Notes: generated from the letters alone by a model not told the origin. DNA of 35,564 bases from Bacteroidales bacterium (GCA_024400815.1 JAKSMD010000014.1:1-35564); one strand, 5' to 3'. Numbered from the stretch's first letter, positions 17,108 through 25,235 are shown. Made by a program: numbers and translations.

Positions 17108-19261
17108 TTATTTTCTAATGTCCATTTCGTTGAGCAAGTAGCCAGCACCACCAAGCTTGTCGATGATGAAGAGTACGTAACGAACGTCAACATTGATGCA
17201 GCGTTGCAATTTGGTATTGAATACGATGTCGCTACTCAAAGCTTCCCAGTTGCCGTCGAATGCCAAGCCGATGAGCTCGCCGTTGGCGTTCATGATAGGG
17301 CTGCCAGAATTGCCGCCAGTGATGTCGTTGTTGGAAAGGAAGCAAACATGCATGCTGCCATCTGCATCTAAATATTGACCGAAGTCCTTTGCCAGGATGA
17401 GGTCTTTTAATTTTGCAGGAACGTCGAATTCAGGATCGCCAGGGATTTCTTTTTGAAGAATGCCGTTGGTGGTGGTGAAGTAGTTGTAGTGAACACCATC
17501 TGCTGGATAGTAATCACATACGGTGCCATAGGTGCAACGCATGGTGCTGTTAGCATCTGGATAAGTTGGAGTTTCACCCTTCATTTCTTTGTAAGCAGCC
17601 AAGTATGTGCGACGTGGAACAGAGATTTTATCCAATTGATCGAAAACGGCAGCATTGCTTATTCTAACTTTGTTCAATTCTTGAACATACAAATAGAGAG
17701 GGTCTTTATCAAGAACCTTGTTGGATGGCTTTTCAAGGAATTTAACGAAGTTGTCTTTGGAGATGAAAATAGAGTTGTGCAAAGCATTTTCGAAGTTGGC
17801 TTCACTGCCTTTGAAGTTCTTCAAAAGCATACCTGCGATGTCAGGTCTGTTGGCTGGGGCAATGTTGTTCCAAATCTTGAAGGTGGACATGATGACCTTG
17901 ATTTCTGTGTTGAGGTCCTTGTTGTCCGTGAGTTTTTCGTAGATGCTGGTAAGTTGGGCAACTTTGGTGCTGGAGAGTGCTTTCTCGCCCTTTCCCAATT
18001 TCAACCCATTAGCTGTTTGGAAAGCGGCCTTGAGTGTTGCAGAACCGTAGAGTGCCAAGCTAACATCATAGATGGCTTTGTATTGGTCCGCATTGATGTT
18101 TTTGCAAACTTCTTGGATTTCTTTCAAGCAATTGCCATATTTTTTCTGGCGTTCGCTGTTGGCGTTGATCCATTGAGTGAGTGCTTTCTCTTCTGCTTGT
18201 TTGGTTTCCACTACCTTGAGGGCTTTCAAACTGGCAACCATACCTTTTTGGTTCTTCCAAGTGTTGGCAAGACTAGCATAGTCATCAGCATATTTCAAAC
18301 GGACAGCTTCATCTGCATTCATAGCATCGTTGATGACAGGGAGAATGATATCCAATGGTTCGTAAAGTGCCGGACCGTCGATGTTGATAGCGTTTTCAAC
18401 TTCGTAAGAAGTCATGAAACGTTCGGTGGTACCAGGATAACCCCAAATCATGGTGTAATCATTTGGTTGATAACCCTTCAAGCTGATGGGGAGGTAATGT
18501 TTCGGGTGGAATGGAACATTGTCTTTGGAATATTTAGCTGGAGAGCCATCCGGAGCGGTGTAGATACGGAATACGGTGAAGTCGCCCGTGTGACGAGGCC
18601 ACATCCAGTTGTCGGTGTCGCCGCCGAATTTGCCAACAGAGGAAGGAGGAGCACATACCAAACGTACATCTTCATAAGTGGTATAAATGAACATATAATA
18701 TTCATTGCCTTCATAGAAAGGTTTTACCACAACTTTATAACGACCATCAGCAGAGTTGTTCTTTTGAAGGGTTTTGATGGCAGCTGCGATGAGTTTGTCT
18801 CTTTGTTCTTCTGTCATGTCAGGTTTAACTTCTGCCAAAACAGTAGCGGTAACATCTTCCATCCTTTCCAAGAAGTTAACATGGAAATTAGCAGGGAGTT
18901 CTTCTGCTTTGCTCATGGCATAGAAGCCATTGCTCAAATAGTCATGTTCTACCGTAGAGAGTTCTACTACAGAGGAGTAACCGCAGTGGTGGTTGGTGAA
19001 CATCAAACCGTCGCGGGAAACCATTTCGCCCGTGCAGAAGCCGTCGCCTAATTGTACGATAGCATCTTTCAAAGAGGAATGATTGATGTCATAGAGTTGT
19101 TCTGGTGTCAGTTGGAGACCGAGGCGCTGCATGTCAGCGTAATTGTAGTTTTTGATAAACATCGGAAGCCACATGCCTTCATCCGGTGGATTGATAGCGA
19201 AGGTGGTGGCGCAGAATACTGTCAGTAAGGACAGCAAGAGACCTTTTTTAAAGTTTTTCAT
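17108..19261 (-). CDS. S46-family dipeptidyl peptidase, DPP7-like
   Basis: S46 enzymes remove dipeptides from the N-terminus of oligopeptides in the periplasm and feed amino-acid fermentation. The protein has 717 residues with a signal peptide at about 1-22 (ending TTFA). The chymotrypsin-like triad is visible: His92 in TNHHCGY, probably Asp227 in PRHTGDFTVFR, and Ser652 in TGGNSGSPIM, with a long helical insertion between. The S1-pocket residue lies 18 positions after the serine. It is Arg673 in P. gingivalis DPP11 (Asp/Glu-specific) and Gly in DPP7 and DAP BII. Here it is Gly670 in AFDGNWEA, so hydrophobic P1 residues are more likely. It lies 61 bases after lspA, possibly in the same transcript, and has its own terminator. 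Confidence 0.94.
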   Translation of the reverse strand: MKNFKKGLLLSLLTVFCATTFAINPPDEGMWLPMFIKNYNYADMQRLGLQLTPEQLYDINHSSLKDAIVQLGDGFCTGEMVSRDGLMFTNHHCGYSSVVELSTVEHDYLSNGFYAMSKAEELPANFHVNFLERMEDVTATVLAEVKPDMTEEQRDKLIAAAIKTLQKNNSADGRYKVVVKPFYEGNEYYMFIYTTYEDVRLVCAPPSSVGKFGGDTDNWMWPRHTGDFTVFRIYTAPDGSPAKYSKDNVPFHPKHYLPISLKGYQPNDYTMIWGYPGTTERFMTSYEVENAINIDGPALYEPLDIILPVINDAMNADEAVRLKYADDYASLANTWKNQKGMVASLKALKVVETKQAEEKALTQWINANSERQKKYGNCLKEIQEVCKNINADQYKAIYDVSLALYGSATLKAAFQTANGLKLGKGEKALSSTKVAQLTSIYEKLTDNKDLNTEIKVIMSTFKIWNNIAPANRPDIAGMLLKNFKGSEANFENALHNSIFISKDNFVKFLEKPSNKVLDKDPLYLYVQELNKVRISNAAVFDQLDKISVPRRTYLAAYKEMKGETPTYPDANSTMRCTYGTVCDYYPADGVHYNYFTTTNGILQKEIPGDPEFDVPAKLKDLILAKDFGQYLDADGSMHVCFLSNNDITGGNSGSPIMNANGELIGLAFDGNWEALSSDIVFNTKLQRCINVDVRYVLFIIDKLGGAGYLLNEMDIRK

Positions 19262-19322
19262 TGTGTGTTTTTTATTATAAAATTTATGATAATGAATTCA
19301 AAATGAGTGGGCCATTTGAAAA

Positions 19323-19988
19323 TCAATGTGCATTAGACGCCGTCTCTTCGGTTTCACTACAATTTTTTTCATCTTTCTCGAAATCTTTTAAGATTCGCTT
19401 GCTGAAAATCAAAGTCATGAACACACCGACGGTGATGCAGGAATCTGCCACATTGAAGATGGCGGGGAAGAAATAGCTGCCGCCCCAAAGCGGAAATCCT
19501 TCAGGAATAGGGAAGAGTTTGACATAAATCATATCTACGACTCTACCATACAAAAAGGGCGCATAGCCGCCGCTTTCTGGAAAAAGCGAGGCCAATGCGA
19601 AAGGGGTGCTTTCGTTGAAAATGATGCCGTAAAAAAGACAGTCAATGATGTTGCCCAGGGCTCCCGCAATAATCAAACTGAAGACGGTGAGCATCAAGCC
19701 ATCCAATTTGTCTTTTCGGATGAGCTTGTGCATGTACCAGCATAGGAAAATGACTAATACGATGCGGAAGAGGGTGAGCATCAGCTTGCCGAAATTCTCG
19801 CCGAAACTCAAACCGAACGCCATGCCCGGGTTCTCGATAAAGTACAAATTCAGCCAGTTTCCAAGTAAAGGAATATTTTGACCAAGGAGCATGTGAGTCT
19901 TAACCCAGATTTTCAGGGCTTGGTCTAAAATGATGAGAACGACAATGATAATGCCGGCAATCAGCGATAATTTTTTCTGTTTATTCAA
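19323..19988 (-). CDS. lspA: Lipoprotein signal peptidase (signal peptidase II)
   Basis: LspA is the inner-membrane aspartyl protease that cleaves prolipoprotein signals before the lipidated cysteine. The protein has 221 residues and four predicted membrane spans. Family motifs include FIENPGMAFG at about 50-59, the GALGNIIDCLFYG segment, GRVVDM with catalytic Asp152, and FNVADSCI with catalytic Asp182. About 25 extra residues separate IIDCLFYG from GRVVDM, longer than in E. coli; I recall such insertions in other Bacteroidota. The start is TTG at 19986-19988, six bases after the dksA stop; the next ATG would delete the first membrane span. The tail is charged and cytoplasmic. Likely substrates in this window are GldD and the small lipoprotein. 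Confidence 0.95.
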   Translation of the reverse strand: MNKQKKLSLIAGIIIVVLIILDQALKIWVKTHMLLGQNIPLLGNWLNLYFIENPGMAFGLSFGENFGKLMLTLFRIVLVIFLCWYMHKLIRKDKLDGLMLTVFSLIIAGALGNIIDCLFYGIIFNESTPFALASLFPESGGYAPFLYGRVVDMIYVKLFPIPEGFPLWGGSYFFPAIFNVADSCITVGVFMTLIFSKRILKDFEKDEKNCSETEETASNAH

Positions 19989-19994
19989 AACGGA

Positions 19995-20384
19995 CTATTT
20001 TTTGGAAGGTTGTGCACGTTTTGAATCTACATCCAAAGTGGCGTGAGGAACAATCTTGAGACGCTCTTTCGGAATGAGTTTGCCTGTAATCCGGTCAACA
20101 CCGTAGGTTTTGTTCTCAATGCGCACCAGTGCTGCTTCCAAATTGTTGATGTATTTGTCCAAACGACCTGCTAGACGACTGTTTTCTTCCTTGGAAAGAA
20201 CTTGGTTGCCGTCTTCGAGGTTTTTAAATGTGGGGGCGGTGTCCGTGGTGTCGTTGCCAACACCGCTGTATGCTTCCTGATAAACCTCCATGGCCTTTTG
20301 GGCTTCAGCAATTTTATTCAAGATGAGTTCCTTGAATTCAGCTAAGTCTTCGTCTGAATAGCGGTTTACAACTTTATCTGCCAT
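19995..20384 (-). CDS. DksA/TraR-family protein lacking the zinc cysteines
   Basis: This 129-residue protein has the DksA/TraR layout: a helical hairpin (about 10-85, coiled coil) and a C-terminal segment TYGVDRITGKLIPKERL followed by VPHATL. In classical DksA this segment carries the CxxC pairs of a zinc finger. Here the protein has no cysteine at all, with Val-Asp where YGIC is usual. DksA proteins bind the secondary channel of RNA polymerase and, with ppGpp, adjust rRNA and amino-acid promoters. The acidic DxxDxA tip of E. coli DksA is not obvious; the hairpin tip region reads DTTDTAP. It is the first gene of a dksA-lspA transcript with its own -7 element. Confidence 0.85.
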   Translation of the reverse strand: MADKVVNRYSDEDLAEFKELILNKIAEAQKAMEVYQEAYSGVGNDTTDTAPTFKNLEDGNQVLSKEENSRLAGRLDKYINNLEAALVRIENKTYGVDRITGKLIPKERLKIVPHATLDVDSKRAQPSKK

Positions 20385-20415
20385 AATGAATAAGTTTAGG
20401 GTTAAAAATGAGCCG

Positions 20416-20423
20416 CAAAGATA
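20416..20423 (-). promoter_or_regulatory. Promoter -7 element of dksA-lspA
   Basis: TATCTTTG on the minus strand fits TAnnTTTG, 31 bases before the dksA ATG. It lies between the stop of the EEP-family gene and dksA. Confidence 0.6.
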
Positions 20424-20447
20424 TAATTTTTTTGTAAAACGCAGGCG

Positions 20448-21737
20448 TTATCTAATCAATTTCAAGATTTGCTGCTGATGTTTGCTGTTAGAGACCTTTA
20501 GCAAGTAAAATCCTTTGGCTACATTTAGCGGTAGATATAAAGTGTGCGCCCCGTCGGTCAAAATTTCTTGGTGTGCTCCTAGGAGCTTGCCGTCCATACC
20601 GTAAATTTCAAAGGTGTATTCGTCGGGTTCTTCGGTTTGCATTTTGAGGACAATCTGATCTTGGACCGGATTGTTTACGCGGGCCATGAATGCACAGGAA
20701 CGGTCCGCGATGCCTACGCGCGCATTGAATTCCAAATCGACAATGACCGGCAGGTGGTCCGACTGGTTGTAGAGTGCATTCGCCACATTCGTCGGAATGC
20801 TGTTGTTAGCAGGCGAAGTGATGGACCCATTGAATCGATTGCCATCTTGCCCCAACGCATAATAGGTATTTGGTAAAACTTGCACCTCTTTGCTACCATA
20901 ATATATATATGGGGAAACCAAGATGAAGTCGAAACGGTCGTCTAACCCCCCGGAGGCAAAACAACCCGCAGATTCGTAACTGTGGGTGGATTGCGTATGA
21001 TAGGCGGCATATACGTGGTTGTTGTTCCATTCGCCTTCTTTGTCAATGGGGTCGTATAATCGATACAAGCTGTTGCTGTGGTTGATGAATTCCTGATATG
21101 CAGGTTCTGAAGCGCCATAGAGGTTGAAGTCGCCGGATACCACATAGTTGCCGGGTGCGCCTAAGGATTCGATTTTGTCCATGAGCCGCTGCGCCTGCGC
21201 ATATCGGGCATTGGCATTGGCTTCCGAACTGCCGGCCTTTAGGTGCGCAATCCAAAAGGTGACGAAGATGGTGTCTCCCGTTGCCAAATCCGTGGAGTTG
21301 AGGTATAACGTGTAACCGTTGATGTCACGATAGGAGGTAGTAATGAAGTCCGATTTGTAAAGCGTTAACTTGCGACTGTCATAGTAAATCATGTTGGCGA
21401 TATTCCCGCCAGAGTAGTTTGTGAGAGGCCCATGACGGTAGTAGTCAATGCCGTCTGTGTTGATGGCATTATTCAGCAATCGCTCAACATAGGTGAGACT
21501 GGTGCCCATTTCGCAAACGCAGAAGACATCCGGCATGACATGATGAAAAATCGTGCGGATGTTGGCGTCTTTGTTGGCCAAGTTGTTCGTGCTGGAATTG
21601 CAATCCGAGATGCCTGAATTGTCGGTGTAGTACATTAAGTTGTACTGCATCATTTTGATATGGTCTTGGCCTACTGCAATTTGTGCAAAAAGTAGCAATG
21701 CGAGCAAAGGTAGGTGATGGGTCGCGTGTCGTATCAT
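20448..21737 (-). CDS. Secreted endonuclease/exonuclease/phosphatase-family protein with T9SS sorting domain
   Basis: This 429-residue protein has a signal peptide (about 1-23, ending AVGQ) and an EEP (DNase I-like) fold. Expected active-site residues are present: Asn33 (QYNLMYY), Glu76 (VCEMG), His165 (IAHLKAG), Asp203/Asn205 (SGDFNLYG), the LDDRFDFILVS segment at 265-275, and Asp327/His328 (QSDHLPVIV). The substrate could be DNA, RNA or a phosphoester lipid. Residues about 350-429 form a type-A T9SS C-terminal sorting domain: MARVNNPVQDQIVLK, then YTFEIYGMDGKLL and KGFYLLKVSN, ending QQILKLIR. SprA would therefore be its exit. It follows gldD by nine bases and is probably cotranscribed with rpoD and gldD. 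Confidence 0.9.
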   Translation of the reverse strand: MIRHATHHLPLLALLLFAQIAVGQDHIKMMQYNLMYYTDNSGISDCNSSTNNLANKDANIRTIFHHVMPDVFCVCEMGTSLTYVERLLNNAINTDGIDYYRHGPLTNYSGGNIANMIYYDSRKLTLYKSDFITTSYRDINGYTLYLNSTDLATGDTIFVTFWIAHLKAGSSEANANARYAQAQRLMDKIESLGAPGNYVVSGDFNLYGASEPAYQEFINHSNSLYRLYDPIDKEGEWNNNHVYAAYHTQSTHSYESAGCFASGGLDDRFDFILVSPYIYYGSKEVQVLPNTYYALGQDGNRFNGSITSPANNSIPTNVANALYNQSDHLPVIVDLEFNARVGIADRSCAFMARVNNPVQDQIVLKMQTEEPDEYTFEIYGMDGKLLGAHQEILTDGAHTLYLPLNVAKGFYLLKVSNSKHQQQILKLIR

Positions 21738-21746
21738 AAAATCAGT

Positions 21747-22337
21747 TTATTTCCATTCAAAAGTCTTGACAATGTGCAGGGCATCTTCGCAAAGATAGTC
21801 GATGACGGGCTGGAGAGAGTCGTTGTTCGGCGTAAAGTTAAAGTATAATGTGCTTCTCAAAAAATGACTGCTGCTGTCGGTCATCCAAAATTGCAGCGGC
21901 GTGGCGACCTCCTTGCCTTTGATGTGATAGATTTGTCCCCAAAGACGAGCGTCGGGGTCTTTGATGATGTCGTATTCCACATCATCGGCTTTTTGGTAAT
22001 GGAATTTCACCATGCGCTCTTCTTGAACGATTAGATTTCGCAAACTGTCGGCGCATGGGATGTGAAAATAGGTGAACTTGAAACTGGCATCTTCCTTGGG
22101 GTAGTTGATGTCCACCCAGTAGGAACCATCTTTTTGTTGTTGGATGGAGACTTTGGCTTCCTTGGATTTTTCAAAGGTAAAGGGAAGGGTGGTATCTACG
22201 CGTTCGTATTGGTGCTCGGGAAGATCTATGCGGAAATAGGCCTCGGGTTTTGGGGCGATGTCTTTTTGTCCGCGGTGGCAAGCGGCGCAAAGGACTGCCA
22301 AAAACAGTCCGCAGCAGAGGAAGATGCGATATCTCAT
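21747..22337 (-). CDS. gldD: Gliding motility-associated lipoprotein GldD
   Basis: GldD is an envelope lipoprotein first known as essential for gliding in Flavobacterium; its molecular role is unclear, and it also occurs in non-gliding Bacteroidota. The protein has 196 residues from the ATG at 22337. A TTG at 22352 would add five residues, but the ATG gives a normal lipoprotein signal with lipidated Cys20 (LCAAC). Family-like segments are PKPEAYFRIDLPEHQY, WVDINYPKEDASFKFTY and the C-terminal LRSTLYFNFTPNNDSLQPV with FEWK at the end. I identified it from memory of the family, so the symbol is likely rather than proven. It begins 20 bases after rpoD. Confidence 0.82.
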   Translation of the reverse strand: MRYRIFLCCGLFLAVLCAACHRGQKDIAPKPEAYFRIDLPEHQYERVDTTLPFTFEKSKEAKVSIQQQKDGSYWVDINYPKEDASFKFTYFHIPCADSLRNLIVQEERMVKFHYQKADDVEYDIIKDPDARLWGQIYHIKGKEVATPLQFWMTDSSSHFLRSTLYFNFTPNNDSLQPVIDYLCEDALHIVKTFEWK

Positions 22338-22357
22338 AAGTATTTTATACAATAATA

Positions 22358-23218
22358 TTATAAGTAGTTCTTTAAGTTCTTGTTTTTGCTGTTGACGCGC
22401 AGCCGCTTGAGCGCGCGTTCTTTGAGCTGGCGTACCCGCTCGCGGGAAAGTCCCATCAAATCGCCAATCTCATCCAAGGTGTGCTCGTGATGGGTCTCAA
22501 TGCCGTAAAAGAGCTTGAGTACTTCACGCTCTTTGTCGGGAAGGATTTCCAACACGTTGTGAATTTCGGCAGATAGCGACTCCTTCATCAGAATCTTGTC
22601 CGTATCTTCGTCATTATCATGCACGAAGATATCTACAAAACGCGTTTCCTCGTTCGGACTAATCGGAGAATCAATGGATTGCGGATGGTTGTTCATCTTC
22701 ATAATCTCCGATACTTTGTAAACCGGCAAGTCGATGGCTTCTGCAATTTCTTCTACCGTAGGAATGCGTTTCAATTGTTGCTCTAAGCGGGCGGTTTCTT
22801 TTTTGATTTTGTTGATGACGCCGACTTGGTTCAAGGGCAGTCGCACAATTCTAGATTGGTCGGCGATAGCTTGGAGTATGGACTGGCGAATCCACCAAAC
22901 GGCATAGGAGATAAACTTGAATCCGCGGGTTGCATCGAAGCGTTTGGCGGCTTTGATGAGCCCGACATTGCCCTCGTTGATGAGGTCTTGCAAGCTGATG
23001 CCTTGGTTTTGGTATTGCTTGGCGACGGATACGACAAAGCGCAGATTGGTGGTGGTGAGTCGGTTCAGTGCCTCCTCATCGCCCGCCTTGATTTTCCGTG
23101 CCAACTCGACCTCCTCTTCAGCAGTGATCATCTGCTCTTTCCCGATATCGGCCAGATACCGTTCCAGGGAGGCGGAATCACGATTGGTGATGGATTTAGA
23201 AATTTTCAGTTGTCTCAT
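22358..23218 (-). CDS. rpoD: Primary sigma factor (sigma-70, RpoD/SigA)
   Basis: The principal sigma factor directs RNA polymerase to housekeeping promoters, here the -33/-7 (TAnnTTTG) type seen throughout the window. The protein has 286 residues and lacks region 1.1 and the long non-conserved insert, as in other Bacteroidota. Region 1.2 is near the N-terminus (DSASLERYLADIGK). Region 2 contains NLRFVVSVAKQYQ, LIQEGN-like LINEGNVGLIKAAKRFD, and the core promoter-melting segment GFKFISYAVWWIRQSI. Region 3 is at about 128-205. Region 4 ends with the helix-turn-helix TLDEIGDLMGLSRERVRQL. It lies between htrA and gldD, 42 bases after htrA, and is probably cotranscribed with gldD and the EEP gene. 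Confidence 0.97.
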   Translation of the reverse strand: MRQLKISKSITNRDSASLERYLADIGKEQMITAEEEVELARKIKAGDEEALNRLTTTNLRFVVSVAKQYQNQGISLQDLINEGNVGLIKAAKRFDATRGFKFISYAVWWIRQSILQAIADQSRIVRLPLNQVGVINKIKKETARLEQQLKRIPTVEEIAEAIDLPVYKVSEIMKMNNHPQSIDSPISPNEETRFVDIFVHDNDEDTDKILMKESLSAEIHNVLEILPDKEREVLKLFYGIETHHEHTLDEIGDLMGLSRERVRQLKERALKRLRVNSKNKNLKNYL

Positions 23219-23243
23219 ATTTATTTATTCATAATGTTAGTAA

Positions 23244-23263
23244 AAAAGACTAAATAGGTCTTA
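23244..23263 (-). terminator. Weak candidate terminator after htrA
   Basis: On the minus strand AAGAC (overlapping the htrA stop) and GTCTT form a 5-bp stem with a 7-base loop, followed by a short T-run. The stem is short, so read-through into rpoD is likely. Confidence 0.3.
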
Positions 23264-24370
23264 CTCTTTTTCAATCAATTCGGTTGTACCTTTGTCGTTG
23301 AGTAAAGTTACATTTTTAATAATTTTTTCCTTGTTGCGGATGACGGCCACGCGGACCACGTCGCCTGGGGACTTGGTCTTTAAGACGCCGCGAACTTCCG
23401 CCAAGCTGTTGACTGGGATTTTGTCGATGTGGGTGATGACATCGCCTTCCATCAAGTTGTTTTGCGCTGCTGCACCATCCTCTTCCACTTCGGCCACATA
23501 GATGCCTTTGACGTCATCCAAGTTGTACTGTTTTGCGGTTGCCGCATCGATTTCCATAATGGCAATGCCCAAGAAGGCGCGTTGCACTTGACCGTATTTT
23601 TGCAAATCCAGGTATATTTTCTTCACAATGTTGGAAGGGATGGCGAAGGAGTATCCTGTGTAGTATCCGTTGCCAGAAGCGATGGCTGTGTTGATGCCGA
23701 CCAGTTTGCCGGAGGCATTGACCAAGGCGCCGCCGGAGTTGCCAGAATTGACGGCAGCGTCCGTCTGCAAGTAGGATTCTTCGGTTTTGCTGTGCCCCGG
23801 GATGTCCAGTTGTCTGGCTTTTGCACTGATGATGCCGGCCGTCACGGTGGAGGTCAGGTTCATCGGGTTTCCTACAGCCAAGACCCACTCTCCAATGCGC
23901 ACCGAATCGGAATTGGCGAAGGTGAGGTAGGGCAGGTCTTCCGCGTCGATTTTGATTAACGCCAAGTCGGCAGTGGGGTCGGTGCCCACAATCGTGCCAT
24001 TGAACTCGCGCTTGTCATTGAGGGTGATGGTGGCCTTTACAGCATCCTCCACCACATGGTTGTTGGTGATGATGTAGCCGTCAGGAGAAACAATGACCCC
24101 GGAGCCGGCGGCCTGCACAGGATACATGCTTGGCGCCATTCCGAAGAAATTCTCCCAAATGGTGCCGCCGAAAAAGTCATCCCATGCAGCGTTTTTTTGC
24201 ATAAATTCCGTTTTAATATACACAACGGCATTGACAGATTGCTCGGCCGCAGTGGTCAAATCAACATATCTGGTAGCATTAGTAGCGGTTTGCGCATACC
24301 CTGAAGAAGAGATTGTGAGTGATGTTAATACGCTCATTGACAATAAAATAAAGAAAGTTTTTGCCTTCAT
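23261..24370 (-). CDS. HtrA/Deg-family periplasmic serine protease with one PDZ domain
   Basis: This 369-residue periplasmic protease/chaperone degrades misfolded envelope proteins. A signal peptide covers about 1-26 (ending GYAQ). The trypsin-like domain spans about 40-255, with His105 in ITNNHVVED, Asp135 in DPTADLALIK and Ser212 in SGNSGGALVN. One PDZ domain follows at about 262-350 (LGIAIMEID, then EDGAAAQNNLMEGDVITHI). DegP and DegQ normally have two PDZ domains; this one has a single domain, as in DegS, but with a cleavable signal. The ATG at 24370 is the only sensible start. It is divergent from rplU across a 145-base intergenic region. Confidence 0.94.
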   Translation of the reverse strand: MKAKTFFILLSMSVLTSLTISSSGYAQTATNATRYVDLTTAAEQSVNAVVYIKTEFMQKNAAWDDFFGGTIWENFFGMAPSMYPVQAAGSGVIVSPDGYIITNNHVVEDAVKATITLNDKREFNGTIVGTDPTADLALIKIDAEDLPYLTFANSDSVRIGEWVLAVGNPMNLTSTVTAGIISAKARQLDIPGHSKTEESYLQTDAAVNSGNSGGALVNASGKLVGINTAIASGNGYYTGYSFAIPSNIVKKIYLDLQKYGQVQRAFLGIAIMEIDAATAKQYNLDDVKGIYVAEVEEDGAAAQNNLMEGDVITHIDKIPVNSLAEVRGVLKTKSPGDVVRVAVIRNKEKIIKNVTLLNDKGTTELIEKE

Positions 24371-24515
24371 AACAATAGTATTTATAATTCCTTAAATTAT
24401 TTATATAACCAATGCATAACGCATAATGCTAAAAAAAATTGCGATAGGTGTAAAGTATATAAATTTTTTTTTTATTTTTGCCGCCCCAAAAGTAATAACT
24501 AAAAAACAACAAAAA
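24371..24515. promoter_or_regulatory. Divergent promoter region between htrA and rplU
   Basis: This AT-rich gap of 145 bases holds the rplU -7 element TATTTTTG at 24473-24480 on the plus strand. On the minus strand no full TAnnTTTG match precedes htrA; the nearest is TACTATTG, one mismatch, close to the htrA ATG. Stress control of htrA is therefore not readable from the sequence. Confidence 0.55.
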
Positions 24516-24827
24516 ATGTACGCAATTGTAGAAATAGCCGGGCAACAATTCAAGATTGAAAAAGATCGCAAGGTCTATGTTCAACGCCTCAAGGCTGAAG
24601 AAGGTTCACAGGTTAAATTCGACCGTGTGATGTTATTGGATAACGACGGTGATGTAAAAGTGGGAACTCCTATCGTAAATGGTGCAGCAGTTACCGCTAC
24701 CGTTAACAAACACCTCAAAGGTGACAAAGTTCTTGTTTTCAAGAAGAAAAGAAGAAAAGGCTATCAAAAATTGAACGGTCATCGTCAAAGTTTGACCCAA
24801 ATCACAATTAATGATATTACCTTATAA
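24516..24827 (+). CDS. rplU: 50S ribosomal protein L21
   Basis: The protein has 103 residues, the usual length. It starts [19 protein letters not shown], and the rest is a typical L21 beta-barrel with the basic segment [18 protein letters not shown] near the C-terminus for 23S rRNA binding. The frame is open upstream to 24426, but the -7 element at 24473-24480 and family homology both place the start at 24516. rpmA follows after 30 bases, the almost universal rplU-rpmA pair. Confidence 0.98.
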   Translation: MYAIVEIAGQQFKIEKDRKVYVQRLKAEEGSQVKFDRVMLLDNDGDVKVGTPIVNGAAVTATVNKHLKGDKVLVFKKKRRKGYQKLNGHRQSLTQITINDITL

Positions 24828-24857
24828 TATTTATTAACGATTAAAAAATAAAAAGAT

Positions 24858-25115
24858 ATGGCACATAAAAAAGGTGTCGGTAGTTCAGAGAACGGCCGCG
24901 AGTCACATAGCAAAAGATTAGGTTTGAAGATTTTTGGTGGTCAATTCGCCAAAGCTGGTAACATTATCGTTCGCCAAAGAGGCACTGTTCATTATCCAGG
25001 CCAAAATGTAGGTATGGGTAAAGATCATACACTCTATGCTCTTTGTGATGGTATTGTTAACTTCAGAAAAACCTACAAAGATAAATCATTTGTATCCGTT
25101 GTTCCGCAAGAATAA
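24858..25115 (+). CDS. rpmA: 50S ribosomal protein L27
   Basis: The protein has 85 residues. It begins [19 protein letters not shown], so it has the standard short N-terminus reaching the peptidyl-transferase centre, with no cleavable Firmicutes-type extension. The segments [22 protein letters not shown] occupy their usual places (here split: [10 protein letters not shown], then [10 protein letters not shown]). It is the second gene of the rplU-rpmA operon and is followed by a strong terminator. Confidence 0.98.
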   Translation: MAHKKGVGSSENGRESHSKRLGLKIFGGQFAKAGNIIVRQRGTVHYPGQNVGMGKDHTLYALCDGIVNFRKTYKDKSFVSVVPQE

Positions 25116-25156
25116 GGATAAAGGTGATATTTTGTTCATAATGTTTGATTTAAGAT

Positions 25157-25187
25157 AGCCGCTCTCCCAGAGCGGCTTTCTTTTTTT
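25157..25187 (+). terminator. Rho-independent terminator of rplU-rpmA
   Basis: A perfect 9-bp GC-rich stem (AGCCGCTCT / AGAGCGGCT) with a CCC loop is followed by TTCTTTTTTT, 41 bases after the rpmA stop. Confidence 0.93.
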
Positions 25188-25235
25188 ATATGCGCTAATG
25201 AACGATTTGGGCACTGCAAACTCATATTATTTTTG

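Noticed and set aside
17453..19051. Long open frame (532 codons) on the plus strand
   Set aside because: It lies entirely opposite the S46 peptidase, whose catalytic motifs are intact. The antisense product shows no domain or signal.
17108..19261. Assignment of the S46 peptidase as DPP11
   Set aside because: The S1 position 18 residues after the catalytic serine is Gly, not the Arg that defines Asp/Glu specificity.
19274..19293. AT-rich near-palindrome upstream of the S46 peptidase
   Set aside because: Only 7 of 10 positions are symmetric, which is expected by chance at this base composition.
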